Below are positions 1-8,686 of a stretch of DNA of 64,000 bases, one piece after another. Position 1 is the first letter of the stretch. The number at the start of each line of letters is the position of its first letter. The translations under genes were made by a program, and so were the position numbers. The stretch is from Bacteroidales bacterium UBA5507 (GTDB lineage: Bacteria > Bacteroidota > Bacteroidia > Bacteroidales > Lentimicrobiaceae): NCBI GenBank assembly GCA_002426195.1, contig DIOT01000047.1, forward strand, positions 310,705-374,704, read 5' to 3'. The notes beneath the pieces are model-generated. The model was given only the letters and a program-made list of their open reading frames with translations, was not told the DNA's origin and did no database searches.

Positions 1-156
1 GTTAAAAGTTCACCCGAAGAATCTGGTATTGATTTGTTCGTTATTCATGAGGGTCTGAAAGTGCAAATTATCGATCATTTAACCGGATGGGAAGAAATTA
101 GGATAGCAAACGGCAGCAAAGGTTGGGTCAAATCAGAAACCATAGAAAGAATATAA
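1..156 (+). CDS. C-terminal fragment of SH3-domain protein (BatE-like), truncated by window edge
   Basis: An open frame runs in from the left edge and stops at 154-156, giving 51 residues with no start in the window. The fragment reads like a bacterial SH3 domain: the segment LTGWEEIRIANGSKGWVKS matches the usual end of the fold, where a Trp-Glu pair is followed by a Gly-Trp-Val strand. In Bacteroidota such a domain commonly closes the TPR-SH3 protein BatE of the aerotolerance (Bat) operon. The BatE assignment is inference from a short tail; only the SH3-like fold is visible. No terminator is evident before the next gene. Confidence 0.6.
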   Translation, partial: VKSSPEESGIDLFVIHEGLKVQIIDHLTGWEEIRIANGSKGWVKSETIERI

Positions 157-259
157 GAATACCATTATCCCATTCTCATCAATACTTATAGACAATTTAA
201 TATGTCACAGGTATTGACATTCCCTTAATTTTTCTTAAATTTACTTTTATTTTTGAAAG

Positions 260-1063
260 ATGAAGAAAAGCACTCTGATAATCATCTTAATGTTTCTATC
301 ATTCCAGCCTATCAAAGCTCAGGAACTGGTTGAAGTTAAACCTATTGGTGGTGATCAGTTTTTGAAGTCGTTTATAAATCAAATATTTGAGTACCCTGCT
401 GATTTATATAACAAGCAATTGCAAGGAGCAGTCTCATTCTTGTTTGAAGTTGATGAAGATGGTGTTGCTTCTAACATACATAATATAGAAAGCTTTCACC
501 CGGATGCTTTAAAAGAAACACTCAGAGTCTTCAAGCTCATTGAATGGAGCCCAGCCACACGTGGAGGTAAACCTATCAAATATCTTAAGAGGTTTACTCT
601 GGAGTTTAATATCAAGAAATTTGACAGATTGGTAAAAAGCAGAGGTTATATTAACATGCACTATCCATTTGATACGATTGACAGTACTAATATTGTTCAT
701 TGGTATCGGCACCTTGATCATGCTCCATATCCCATAAAAGGAAATCAACAGATAAACTTACCTGTTTTTATTGCTTCAAATCTTAATTATCCTGAAGCAG
801 CCATACGGCAAAATGTTACAGGTGTGGTAAAATTAAACTTCATCGTCGAAACTTTTGGTAAAGTTTCCAATGTCCAAACTACACAATCAGTCGGTGCAGG
901 ATGCACAGAAGAAGCAGTAAGATTATTAACAATGACAAACTGGATGCCAGGTATATTAGATGGAAAAGCAGTAAGAACCCGAACCAATATATCGATTAAT
1001 TTTCAACTCGATAAAAATGGTAACCGATTTGAACCTGTTATAAAGTCAAGTTATGGAGAATAA
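260..1063 (+). CDS. Periplasmic protein with two TonB C-terminal domains
   Basis: This 267-residue protein begins with a signal peptide (about residues 1-21, ending AQ). A diverged TonB_C-like domain follows at about 35-125, and a clearer one at about 175-255, with YPEAAIRQNVTGVVKL and a C-terminal strand reading TRTNISINFQL. TonB_C domains contact the TonB box of outer-membrane receptors. Canonical energy transducers also have an N-terminal membrane anchor and a proline-rich linker, and neither is visible here. It may therefore be a soluble periplasmic accessory rather than a true TonB. It lies 20 bp upstream of the DUF3078 gene on the same strand. Confidence 0.75.
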   Translation: MKKSTLIIILMFLSFQPIKAQELVEVKPIGGDQFLKSFINQIFEYPADLYNKQLQGAVSFLFEVDEDGVASNIHNIESFHPDALKETLRVFKLIEWSPATRGGKPIKYLKRFTLEFNIKKFDRLVKSRGYINMHYPFDTIDSTNIVHWYRHLDHAPYPIKGNQQINLPVFIASNLNYPEAAIRQNVTGVVKLNFIVETFGKVSNVQTTQSVGAGCTEEAVRLLTMTNWMPGILDGKAVRTRTNISINFQLDKNGNRFEPVIKSSYGE

Positions 1064-1083
1064 GTTTCTAACTAAATAACACA

Positions 1084-2157
1084 ATGAGTCTGACCGCACT
1101 AACAACCTTTTTAGCACTATTCTTTTATTCATTCATTTCAAATGAAAGTGAGGTGAAGGATTACAAGTTGATCAAACTGGAACAGCCAACTATTATAGAG
1201 AATACTACAATTGAACAGGATACAATTCCTGTATTACCACCTACTGATACAACAGCAATTGATACTCTCAAATTAATTTTAAAGGACTCTATTCCTGTAA
1301 AAGACACACTGGTAATAAAGCTTGACCCATCATGGAAAAAGGGTGGTAAATTTTCAATGACACTATCACAAGTCTCATTATCAAATTGGGCTGCAGGTGG
1401 AGAGAACAGTTTTGGAGGTAATAGTTATCTCAACCTGTTTGCTAATTATAAGCGAGGCAGCAGAGCATGGGATAACAACCTTTCTATGGCTTTCGGGATT
1501 CTGAAACTGATGGATCAGGACCCAAGAAAAAGTGAGGATAAAATTGACTTTATGTCGAAATATGGACATGAGATATCCAAACAACTGTATTTATCTACGA
1601 ACTTGAATCTATTAACACAATTTGCTAAGGGTTATAAATACCCAAACGATTCTGTTGTTGTTTCAACATTCTTTGCTCCGGCTTATGTTCAACTCGGCGT
1701 TGGATTGGACTATAAACCTGCAAGTTTTTTCTCCGTTTCATTTCTTCCAATTACAGGTCGTCTAACAATTGTCAAAGATCAGGCATTGGCCAATTTGGGA
1801 GCTTATGGAGTTGAAAAAGCAACTTTTGATGTTGAAGGAAATATTATCAAGGAAGGAAGGAATGCCAGGTATGAAGTTGGATGTGCAGTTATCTCAACTA
1901 TACAAAAAGAGATCTTAAAAAATGTAGAATTTAAAAGCAAACTACAATTATTTAGCAATTACATAGAAAATCCCCAAAATATAGATATAAACTGGGATTC
2001 GATGTTATCATTGAGGGTTAATAAATACATTTCAACCAACATTGGATTGCTCGTATTGTATGACGATGATGTAAACATAGTTACGCCTGATGGTAAATCA
2101 GGACCCAGAACCCAACTCAAACAAACATTTGGATTTGGCTTATCAATGGATTATTAA
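1084..2157 (+). CDS. DUF3078 family protein (probable outer-membrane beta-barrel)
   Basis: The product has 357 residues. A hydrophobic N-terminus (about 1-20) is followed by a Thr/Pro-rich, low-complexity linker to about residue 80. The body then has the DUF3078 signature, including SLSNWAAGGENSFGGNS and alternating hydrophobic strands. Family members in Bacteroidota are predicted outer-membrane proteins without a known role. The C-terminus (GFGLSMDY) ends in an aromatic residue, as outer-membrane barrels often do. The gene sits between the TonB-domain gene and mscL on the same strand with short gaps, so a common envelope transcript is plausible. Confidence 0.75.
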   Translation: MSLTALTTFLALFFYSFISNESEVKDYKLIKLEQPTIIENTTIEQDTIPVLPPTDTTAIDTLKLILKDSIPVKDTLVIKLDPSWKKGGKFSMTLSQVSLSNWAAGGENSFGGNSYLNLFANYKRGSRAWDNNLSMAFGILKLMDQDPRKSEDKIDFMSKYGHEISKQLYLSTNLNLLTQFAKGYKYPNDSVVVSTFFAPAYVQLGVGLDYKPASFFSVSFLPITGRLTIVKDQALANLGAYGVEKATFDVEGNIIKEGRNARYEVGCAVISTIQKEILKNVEFKSKLQLFSNYIENPQNIDINWDSMLSLRVNKYISTNIGLLVLYDDDVNIVTPDGKSGPRTQLKQTFGFGLSMDY

Positions 2158-2188
2158 TTAACCAATATTCACCAAAAAAAAAGCAGTT

Positions 2189-2593
2189 ATGAAAATTTTA
2201 CAAGAGTTCAAAGCATTTGCAATGCGTGGCAATGTGCTTGATTTGGCAGTAGCCGTTATCATTGGTGCAGCATTTGGCAAAATAGTAACATCATTTGTAA
2301 ATGATATACTAATGCCCCCCTTAGGTGTCCTTATGGGTGGATTAGATTTTAAAGATTATGTATGGGTAATGATACAAGCAACAGGCGATAAACCTGCAGT
2401 GACACTTAATTATGGTATGTTCATACAGAATATAATTGACTTCCTCATAATTGCCGCTTCTATTTTCTTATTGATCAGAGCTTTAAGCCATCTCAAGAAA
2501 AAGCCAGAGCCAGAAGTTGCAGCTCCTGCACCTCCTACAAAGGACCAGCAATTACTTGAAGAAATCAGAGATATCTTAAAAGCTAAAAACTAA
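2189..2593 (+). CDS. mscL: Large-conductance mechanosensitive channel MscL
   Basis: The 134-residue product matches the normal MscL length. The N-terminal segment EFKAFAMRGNVLDLAVAV continues into a glycine/alanine-rich first transmembrane helix containing GAAFGKIV. A periplasmic loop, a second helix at about 78-98, and a charged cytoplasmic helix (about 115-134) follow. MscL forms a pentameric inner-membrane pore that opens under membrane tension to release solutes during hypo-osmotic shock. It lies 31 bp after the DUF3078 gene. Confidence 0.96.
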   Translation: MKILQEFKAFAMRGNVLDLAVAVIIGAAFGKIVTSFVNDILMPPLGVLMGGLDFKDYVWVMIQATGDKPAVTLNYGMFIQNIIDFLIIAASIFLLIRALSHLKKKPEPEVAAPAPPTKDQQLLEEIRDILKAKN

Positions 2594-2637
2594 TGTAACT
2601 GAAGTTATCGTAAATATATACTAAAAGGGAGTTTGTA

Positions 2638-3402
2638 ATGCTCATTTTACTGTCGCCATCCAAGACTCTCGACTTTGAGTCAAAATATTGTATCCCAAAA
2701 GGGCAGGACCCTGTATTTATAAAAGATTCGCAAAAACTAATAAAAGCTCTGCGAAAACTCAAAGTACAGGATCTTGCCGATTTGATGAATATTAGTTATA
2801 AGCTTGCATCTTTAAATTTAATGAGGTATCAGGAATGGGATTATCCATATGATGAAACAAAATCACGTCCGGCTTTAGCCGCATTCAAAGGAGATGTTTA
2901 CCTCGGTTTAAAAGCATGGGAACTAAATGACGAGCAAATTACAAAAGCTGACGAGATAATAAGAATTATATCAGGATTATACGGTATTTTAAAACCTTCA
3001 AACAACATTCTCCCCTACCGTTTGGAGATGGGAATACAGTTAAAAGTTAAACAACATAACACTTTGTATGAATTTTGGGGAAATAAACTCACACAACATC
3101 TTAAAACAGAATTGAAGAACAAAGGTACCAATTTATTAGTGAACCTCGCTTCTGCAGAGTACTTTAAAGCTATTAAAAACGACAAATTAAAAGTAAGAAT
3201 TATAACGCCATTCTTCCAGGAATTTACAAATGGTGAATACAAGTTTATTACAACTAACGGGAAAAAAGCAAGAGGATTAATGGCTCGGTACATTATTGAT
3301 AACGACATTAAAGATCCAGAAGACATTAAAGGTTTTAATTATGAGAATTACTCATTCAATCATCAGAAGTCTGATAACACAAGGTGGGTATTTACCAGAT
3401 AA
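2638..3402 (+). CDS. yaaA: Peroxide stress protein YaaA (UPF0246)
   Basis: The product has 254 residues, the family's usual length. Recognisable motifs are LLSPSKTLD at the N-terminus, SGLYGILKP near residue 113, NLASAEYFK in the middle and KKARGLMARYI near residue 215. In Escherichia coli YaaA lowers intracellular iron and limits oxidative DNA damage under peroxide stress; that is family knowledge, not visible here. The start at 2638 is the only ATG before the conserved N-terminus. It follows mscL by 44 bp. Confidence 0.93.
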   Translation: MLILLSPSKTLDFESKYCIPKGQDPVFIKDSQKLIKALRKLKVQDLADLMNISYKLASLNLMRYQEWDYPYDETKSRPALAAFKGDVYLGLKAWELNDEQITKADEIIRIISGLYGILKPSNNILPYRLEMGIQLKVKQHNTLYEFWGNKLTQHLKTELKNKGTNLLVNLASAEYFKAIKNDKLKVRIITPFFQEFTNGEYKFITTNGKKARGLMARYIIDNDIKDPEDIKGFNYENYSFNHQKSDNTRWVFTR

Positions 3403-3484
3403 GCATGTTGAGTATTCTGTTCTACAATTTAATTAAAAAATGTTAATTAACTACTTGATATTCAAATAGCGTATAAATTGCATA

Positions 3485-3492
3485 TAGCTTTG
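3485..3492 (+). promoter_or_regulatory. Candidate -7 box upstream of the AraC regulator
   Basis: TAGCTTTG matches the Bacteroidota -7 consensus TAnnTTTG and lies 64 bp before the start at 3557. No good -33 TTTG is present at the usual spacing, so the call is tentative. Confidence 0.35.
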
Positions 3493-3556
3493 TGTTGACA
3501 TTATGGCAACAAAAGAATGAATTTCATTGTTTCAGTTTTGCTTTAAATGACCATTT

Positions 3557-4174
3557 ATGAAACTATACCTTAAGTACGATATTCACCATGCTGTTAATAC
3601 AATAATACGGGAAAAGCTCACGGAACTGAATATATCATATGAACAGGGTGGTTTGGGAGAAATCGATATATTAAGTGAACTTTCACCTGAAAAACTTCAG
3701 GAAGTAACCGAAATTCTAAATTACTATGGAATAGAAATTGTTGATAACATGAAGAGTACTTTGGTGCAAAAAACAAAAGATGTTATCAGGGAAATGATTT
3801 ATAATGAAGACGGATTACCTACTTCCAAAATATCATCCTATATAGCTGATAGGGTTAACCGAAGCTATGGTTATTTACATAATCTCTTTGCAGAAAACAC
3901 TTACACCAGCATTGGTAATTACATTATAATGCAAAAGATAGAAAGAGCGAAGCAATTAATAATGGAAGGAGAACTAACCCTTACAGAGATTTCTTACAAA
4001 TTAAGTTATAGCAGTGTCGCTCATTTATCATATCAATTTAAAAAAACAACCGGACTAACACCTTCTGCTTTCCAAAGGATTATTAAGAGGCGGAGAGGCG
4101 AAATTGAAAACCTCCCTGATAAGTTAAAGCCATCAAACATTACCACATCATCATCTTTAAACGAAACTAATTAG
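3557..4174 (+). CDS. AraC-family transcriptional regulator with HMA-like N-terminal domain
   Basis: The 205-residue protein has an AraC-type double helix-turn-helix at about 95-180, with SIGNYIIMQKIERAKQLI, the second-helix segment TEISYKLSYSSVAHLS and QFKKTTGLTPSAF. The first about 75 residues resemble the small ferredoxin-like domain seen in a widespread Bacteroidota AraC group, in which the first loop usually has Cys residues. Here that loop reads DIHHAV, so the metal-binding pair is absent. The gene lies 5 bp before a receiver gene and a kinase gene, which suggests one signalling operon. Targets are unknown. Confidence 0.85.
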   Translation: MKLYLKYDIHHAVNTIIREKLTELNISYEQGGLGEIDILSELSPEKLQEVTEILNYYGIEIVDNMKSTLVQKTKDVIREMIYNEDGLPTSKISSYIADRVNRSYGYLHNLFAENTYTSIGNYIIMQKIERAKQLIMEGELTLTEISYKLSYSSVAHLSYQFKKTTGLTPSAFQRIIKRRRGEIENLPDKLKPSNITTSSSLNETN

Positions 4175-4179
4175 ATTTT

Positions 4180-4626
4180 ATGCCAAACAAACCTTTAAAT
4201 ATTCTATTAGCCGACGACGATGAGGATGATCGCTTTTTCTTTAAAGAAGCAATCGATAAAGTGAAGGTAAAAACCAACCTAACCCTTGTTAATGATGGAG
4301 TTGAATTAATGCGGTATTTGTATAATCCCGAAAATATAAAACCTCATGTTGTATTTCTTGACCTGAACATGCCTCGTAAGGGAGGGATTGAGTGCCTCGA
4401 AGAAATAAGAGCTAACAAGGACTATAAAGATCTAATGATTGCAATTTACTCAACCTCAGCGTCTGACAGCGACATTGAAGAAACATTTGTTAAAGGAGCA
4501 AATGTTTACATTAGGAAACCTAACGATTTTAAAGTTCTGAGAAAAGTCCTATCAGATGTATTATCAATCAACTGGCAATACCATACATCGGGATTAAATA
4601 TTGAGCATTTCGTTCTGAGTATATAG
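4180..4626 (+). CDS. Stand-alone response regulator receiver protein
   Basis: The product is a single receiver domain of 148 residues. The acidic cluster is in LLADDDEDDRFFF, the phospho-acceptor Asp61 lies in VVFLDLNMPRKGG, and a C-terminal Lys occurs in YIRKPNDF. The double-acidic DDEDD pattern is typical of the Rcp1/CheY-like group that pairs with PAS histidine kinases. There is no output domain, so it should act by phosphotransfer or protein contact. It sits 5 bp after the AraC gene and 10 bp before the kinase, its most likely partner. Confidence 0.92.
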   Translation: MPNKPLNILLADDDEDDRFFFKEAIDKVKVKTNLTLVNDGVELMRYLYNPENIKPHVVFLDLNMPRKGGIECLEEIRANKDYKDLMIAIYSTSASDSDIEETFVKGANVYIRKPNDFKVLRKVLSDVLSINWQYHTSGLNIEHFVLSI

Positions 4627-4636
4627 ACCAGGGCGT

Positions 4637-6013
4637 ATGAAACGCACTGCATTTAATATAAAATTTCTCAGCATATCCTCAGTAGTATTAATTACTGTGA
4701 CTGTATTCTTATGGTTTTATCAAGGGGATATTGAAAGTGTTGTAGTTGAGAAAATCCATATAACTAATAATCATCCTCTTATTTTTTTTCTTGCTACTGT
4801 TACTATCTTCTTGTTTCTAATTTTAGTTGCTACCCATTTTGATAGTAAGAAACTTTCACAAACCAACAAAAAATTACAAATACTAAACCAGAGCTTCCTC
4901 CAAGCAGAAAAATTAGCCTCTCTTGCCCACTGGAACTATAATTGCAAAACACGCGAGTTTTACTTTACTGAAAATCTGAAAATTTTACTAGGAATACAGT
5001 TGCATGATTTCAAACCATCAATAAAGTCTTTCATGAGATTGATTCACCATGATGATCAAAGAGAGGTTTGGACAGCTTTTAAGGATACTATTAGGTACTC
5101 GAAGCCATTTAATATAATCCACCGCATAATAAGTCAGGATGGACATGTAAAATACATAAAAACCGTTGGCGAGTTGATTTTAGATTCTCAGCGAAACCGC
5201 TATTTAATTTGTATAAGCATGGATATTACTGAGATGACATTAAAAAACAGAATACTGGAATCTAAAAATCGCAAACTTGAAATATTTAATTCAGATCTAG
5301 CCTCTTTTAATTATGTTGCAAGCCATGATCTGCAAGCTCCGCTTAGAAAGATTCAGATGTTTATTTCCAGAATAAATGAAAGTGATGCTAACAACTTAAC
5401 TCCAAACGCTAGAGAATATATTAGTAGGATTCATGCTGCTGCGGGTTATATGCAGTTACTGATTAATGATTTACTGATGTTCTCAAGAACAAATGCAGCT
5501 TCAAAGAAATTTGAAAAGACTGATCTTAATGAAGTGCTTAATAATGTTATCAATGAATTAAATGAGATAATAGAGTGTAAAAGAGTTAAATTTCGTTATG
5601 ATACTCTTCCCATAATAGAAGGAATTCCCTACCAGTTACATCAACTTTTCTTTCATCTAATTAGTAATTCAATAAAGTTCTCAAATCCAGAGATTATTCC
5701 CGAGATTAATATTGTTTCTCAGGAAATAGGACGAAAGGACGAAATAACTGATACAGTAACTAAAGTTATTAAAATCGATATTATTGATAACGGTATAGGA
5801 TTTGATAAACAGTACTCTGAAAAGATTTTCAATCTATTATTCAGATTGCATGATAGAGACAAATACCAGGGAAACGGTCTTGGTTTAGCTATATGTAAAA
5901 AAGTAATGGAGAACCATAATGGATCTATAGAGGCATTCTCAAATGAGGCTGGGTCAATCTTTTCACTATACTTTCCTTTAAATTGTCAGGATCAGTTATC
6001 TAAACAGTCCTGA
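4637..6013 (+). CDS. Membrane-bound PAS sensor histidine kinase
   Basis: In this 458-residue protein two hydrophobic segments (about 8-28 and 48-68) anchor the N-terminus. One PAS/PAC domain follows at about 85-200 (LAHWNYNCKTREFYFTENL and its PAC segment). The HisKA region has ASHDLQAPLRKIQ with His230 as the expected phosphorylation site. The ATPase domain shows SNSIKFSN, IDNGIGF and GNGLGLAICKK. There is no fused receiver, which fits pairing with the adjacent receiver at 4180-4626. It is closely similar in its kinase core to the kinase at 10877-12481. The stimulus is unknown. Confidence 0.92.
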   Translation: MKRTAFNIKFLSISSVVLITVTVFLWFYQGDIESVVVEKIHITNNHPLIFFLATVTIFLFLILVATHFDSKKLSQTNKKLQILNQSFLQAEKLASLAHWNYNCKTREFYFTENLKILLGIQLHDFKPSIKSFMRLIHHDDQREVWTAFKDTIRYSKPFNIIHRIISQDGHVKYIKTVGELILDSQRNRYLICISMDITEMTLKNRILESKNRKLEIFNSDLASFNYVASHDLQAPLRKIQMFISRINESDANNLTPNAREYISRIHAAAGYMQLLINDLLMFSRTNAASKKFEKTDLNEVLNNVINELNEIIECKRVKFRYDTLPIIEGIPYQLHQLFFHLISNSIKFSNPEIIPEINIVSQEIGRKDEITDTVTKVIKIDIIDNGIGFDKQYSEKIFNLLFRLHDRDKYQGNGLGLAICKKVMENHNGSIEAFSNEAGSIFSLYFPLNCQDQLSKQS

Positions 6014-6130
6014 AGAATCGCTGCTTAACTTTCTATAACAGAAAAGCTAAAATATGTAAGATTCTCATACAGAGTTTTTTATGACAGATTGTTACTCTAT
6101 TACCGATAGGTGAAGTAACTGGTATTTGCT

Positions 6131-6994
6131 ATGCAAAAAGGAGATAAAAAAGAAGTGAGAGAACCCCAGGAACAACCAAAACCTGGTATTGAATCAGAAA
6201 TGAGACCTGAACCCATTTATGATAATCCTGAATATAAGGGAAGCGGGAAACTTAAGGGGAAAATAGCTCTGATTACCGGGGGAGATAGCGGAATTGGGAG
6301 AGCTGTTGCAGTGCTTTTTGCTAAAGAAGGTGCTGATATTTCGATTGGTTATCTATATGAACATTCAGACGCTGATAAAACAAAATCGGTGGTTGAAAAA
6401 TATGGACGAAAATGTTTAACCATTCCTGGCAATGTCCGTAATGAGATTATATGTAAGGATCTGGTTGAACAAACAATTAAAGTATTTGGCAGAATTGACA
6501 TACTTGTCAACAATGCTGCTATACATTATCAAAACAAGAACCTTGAGGATATATCAACTGATACGATAGTAGAAACCTTTGAAACCAACTTCTACTCTTA
6601 TTTCTGGACAACAAAATACTGCCTTCCGTACCTTAAAGGAGGTTCTGTCATAATCAATACAGCATCAGTTACAGCATATCGTGGCAGTCCGGATCTTATA
6701 GACTATTCTGCAACAAAAGGTGCTATAGTTTCATTCACAAGAAGTTTGGCACAAAACCTACTAAAGAGAAATATAAGAGTTAATGCAGTGGCTCCCGGAC
6801 CAATTTGGACACCATTAATTCCCTCCACATTTGATCCGGATAAAGTTTCAAAACATGGAAGTGATTCACCGATGCAGAGAGCCGGTGAGCCAATAGAAGT
6901 AGCGCCAAGTTACTTGTTTTTGGCCTCGGATGATTCGAGCTATTATAACGGACAAGTATTACATCCAAATGGTGGAGAAATAATTAATGGTTAG
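6131..6994 (+). CDS. SDR-family oxidoreductase, general stress type
   Basis: This 287-residue short-chain dehydrogenase has an extended N-terminus of about 45 residues, as in the YghA/general-stress-protein-39 group. The Rossmann nucleotide motif is ITGGDSGIGRAVA, the structural motif is NNAAIH, and the catalytic Tyr-Lys pair is in DYSATKGAIVSF. The C-terminal NGGEIING is also typical. It probably uses NADP(H); the substrate is not known. The neighbouring genes are mostly stress-associated. Confidence 0.9.
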   Translation: MQKGDKKEVREPQEQPKPGIESEMRPEPIYDNPEYKGSGKLKGKIALITGGDSGIGRAVAVLFAKEGADISIGYLYEHSDADKTKSVVEKYGRKCLTIPGNVRNEIICKDLVEQTIKVFGRIDILVNNAAIHYQNKNLEDISTDTIVETFETNFYSYFWTTKYCLPYLKGGSVIINTASVTAYRGSPDLIDYSATKGAIVSFTRSLAQNLLKRNIRVNAVAPGPIWTPLIPSTFDPDKVSKHGSDSPMQRAGEPIEVAPSYLFLASDDSSYYNGQVLHPNGGEIING

Positions 6995-7119
6995 GTACTT
7001 ATATGTAAAATTTGAAAAGATACTTCCAAATAATGTAACGCATTAAGACATTACATACTACATCTTTGTAATTACTACAAATTACTTATATAAAACTTCC
7101 AAACTAAACTATTTAAAAC

Positions 7120-7665
7120 ATGAAAGAATCAGGAAAAAATAATCCCAGGAAAGCAAAAACTGGAGCTGCTAAAGGATTACATGAACTATTTGAAGAAGAA
7201 TTGAAAGACATTTTATGGGCAGAAAAAGCAATTTTAAAATCAATGCCTAAAATGATTAAGAATGCGACTTCACAAGAATTGATATCTGCTTTAGAAAACC
7301 ATGTAAAGCAAACAGAAAATCAGATTAAAAGACTAGAACAAGTTTTTGAAGTAATAGGAACAACTGTTGAAGACAAAAAATGTGAATCGATGGAAGGACT
7401 AATTAAAGAAGCCGAAGAAATCCTTGCTGAGACAGAAATAGGAATGGTTAGAGATGCTGCTATTATATCAGCAGCTCAAAAGATTGAACATTATGAAATT
7501 GCATCTTACGGGACCTTGAGTTCTTTCGCACATACACTTGATGAAATGGAAGCTTATGATTTGCTGGAAGAAACACTGGACGAAGAAAAAGAAACCGACA
7601 TGCTGTTGACTGAAATTGCAGAATCATCAATCAACATAGAGGCTATGGAGAGTGACGAAGAATAA
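7120..7665 (+). CDS. DUF892 ferritin-like protein (YciE/YciF type)
   Basis: The 181-residue protein is almost entirely helical. It begins with a basic leader, then GLHELFEEELKDILWAEKAI, the usual start of the DUF892 four-helix bundle. Glu and His residues characteristic of a ferritin-like di-metal site recur, for example in KIEHYEIASYGTL. The C-terminus is very acidic. Members such as YciF are induced by osmotic and other stress and are thought to be structural or metal-binding. The leading region of about 15 residues is Lys/Gly-rich and probably disordered. Confidence 0.9.
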   Translation: MKESGKNNPRKAKTGAAKGLHELFEEELKDILWAEKAILKSMPKMIKNATSQELISALENHVKQTENQIKRLEQVFEVIGTTVEDKKCESMEGLIKEAEEILAETEIGMVRDAAIISAAQKIEHYEIASYGTLSSFAHTLDEMEAYDLLEETLDEEKETDMLLTEIAESSINIEAMESDEE

Positions 7666-7723
7666 AAACATTTGACTACAAATTAACTATCTATCACTAA
7701 TTCACTAACTCAAAACTAGAACT

Positions 7724-7849
7724 ATGAAAACGAATCAGAATGTAATGAACGCCAACGAAAAGAAAGGCAACTCTCGAAAAGAAACCGGTACAGGCAAATC
7801 ATCTACGGGAGGTGGTAAAAGTGGTAATCGTTCCAGATCAGAGGAATAG
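7724..7849 (+). CDS. Small basic Gly/Ser/Lys-rich protein, 41 residues
   Basis: An ATG at 7724 opens a 41-codon frame ending with TAG at 7847-7849. The predicted peptide starts MKTNQNVMNANEKKGNSRKE, continues with Gly/Ser/Lys repeats (STGGGKSGNRSRS) and has no hydrophobic segment, so it is likely disordered. It sits 58 bp after the DUF892 gene and 29 bp before the acidic protein at 7879. In enterobacteria yciF lies beside yciG, which encodes a small Gly-rich stress peptide. The resemblance here is only in composition and position. No family is recognised. Confidence 0.6.
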   Translation: MKTNQNVMNANEKKGNSRKETGTGKSSTGGGKSGNRSRSEE

Positions 7850-7878
7850 ATCACTTAATTTCCGTAATCAAAGAATAG

Positions 7879-8166
7879 ATGGAAATATTCCAAAGTAATA
7901 ACCTCTCAATTAATTCTGAAGGTTTGTTATGTATTAATGACATTGTGGTGGATCCTGATATGATCTTGTTTGAAGAGGACGCTAAAGTCCTGCTTGAGAA
8001 TGAACTCATGGAAGTACCACTTTTCTACAATCCCGATGATGAGAATGATTTAGCACCTTCGGATATGGATGAATTTGAAATAATATCTGATGATGAATCC
8101 ACATTTGATGATGAAATCTCTCTTGATGGGAATAATCAAGATTTATTCTCTGAGGATTCTGAATAA
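7879..8166 (+). CDS. Hypothetical acidic protein
   Basis: The product has 95 residues. The first 60 form short hydrophobic/acidic stretches (GLLCINDIVVDPDMILFEED), and the last 40 are extremely rich in Asp, Glu and Ser. There is no signal peptide or membrane segment. I do not recognise a family. It is followed within 15 bp by a strong hairpin terminator, so it is probably the last gene of the transcript carrying the DUF892 and small basic genes. The adjacent basic 41-residue peptide is of opposite charge, which may or may not be meaningful. Confidence 0.6.
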   Translation: MEIFQSNNLSINSEGLLCINDIVVDPDMILFEEDAKVLLENELMEVPLFYNPDDENDLAPSDMDEFEIISDDESTFDDEISLDGNNQDLFSEDSE

Positions 8167-8180
8167 ATCAATGTTTTTTC

Positions 8181-8214
8181 AAGGAAGGCTATATAGAAAT
8201 ATATAGCCTTCTTT
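8181..8214 (+). terminator. Hairpin terminator after the acidic-protein gene
   Basis: A stem of about 15 bp (left arm 8181-8195, right arm 8200-8214) closes on a GAAA loop. The right arm ends in CTTCTTT. The stem is nearly perfect, with one G-T pair. Confidence 0.75.
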
Positions 8215-8367
8215 GAGAAAATTATTATCAAAAACTTGCATAATCTGCGAACATTTCATATATTAAAGGAGTTTTCTATTTAGAAAATAGATCTATACTT
8301 AAGTGGAGGAATTAGCAGCAGAATGCATGTTTCCAATAAATAATAACAAACTAAAATCCAAAGGACC

Positions 8368-8664
8368 ATGAACGCAGGTAAAATGATTTTAAGCATAGCG
8401 GTTGGTGTAGCAGCCGGTGCTGTTATTGGTGTCTTATTAGCACCAGACAAAGGAAGTGAGACTCGTCGTAAAATTTCTGAAAGGAGCAATGAGTATGCTG
8501 ATGGTTTAAAGACCAAATTCAACGATTTTATTGAAAGTGTGCTCGACAAATTTGATTCTGTTAAAGCAGAAGCGGAGAATTTGGCTCATAAAGGCATGAA
8601 TAAAGCCGAAGAAATTAAGAATGAAGTTAAACAACCGATGAATCAACAGCCTCCAAGAGGTTGA
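8368..8664 (+). CDS. YtxH domain-containing protein
   Basis: The 98-residue protein starts with a glycine/alanine-rich hydrophobic segment (about 6-26, containing GVAAGAVIGVLLAPDKGSETRRK), which is the YtxH signature. A helical, charged tail and a Pro/Gln-rich end follow. YtxH proteins are small general-stress proteins with an N-terminal membrane segment and unknown biochemical role. The next gene starts 22 bp downstream and encodes a holin-like membrane protein, a pairing common in Bacteroidota. Confidence 0.88.
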   Translation: MNAGKMILSIAVGVAAGAVIGVLLAPDKGSETRRKISERSNEYADGLKTKFNDFIESVLDKFDSVKAEAENLAHKGMNKAEEIKNEVKQPMNQQPPRG

Positions 8665-8686
8665 TGAAAGAATTAAGCAAAAGAAC

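Noticed and set aside
248..255. TATTTTTG as a -7 box for the TonB-domain gene
   Set aside because: It ends only 4 bp before the ATG, too close for a transcript that includes the start codon.
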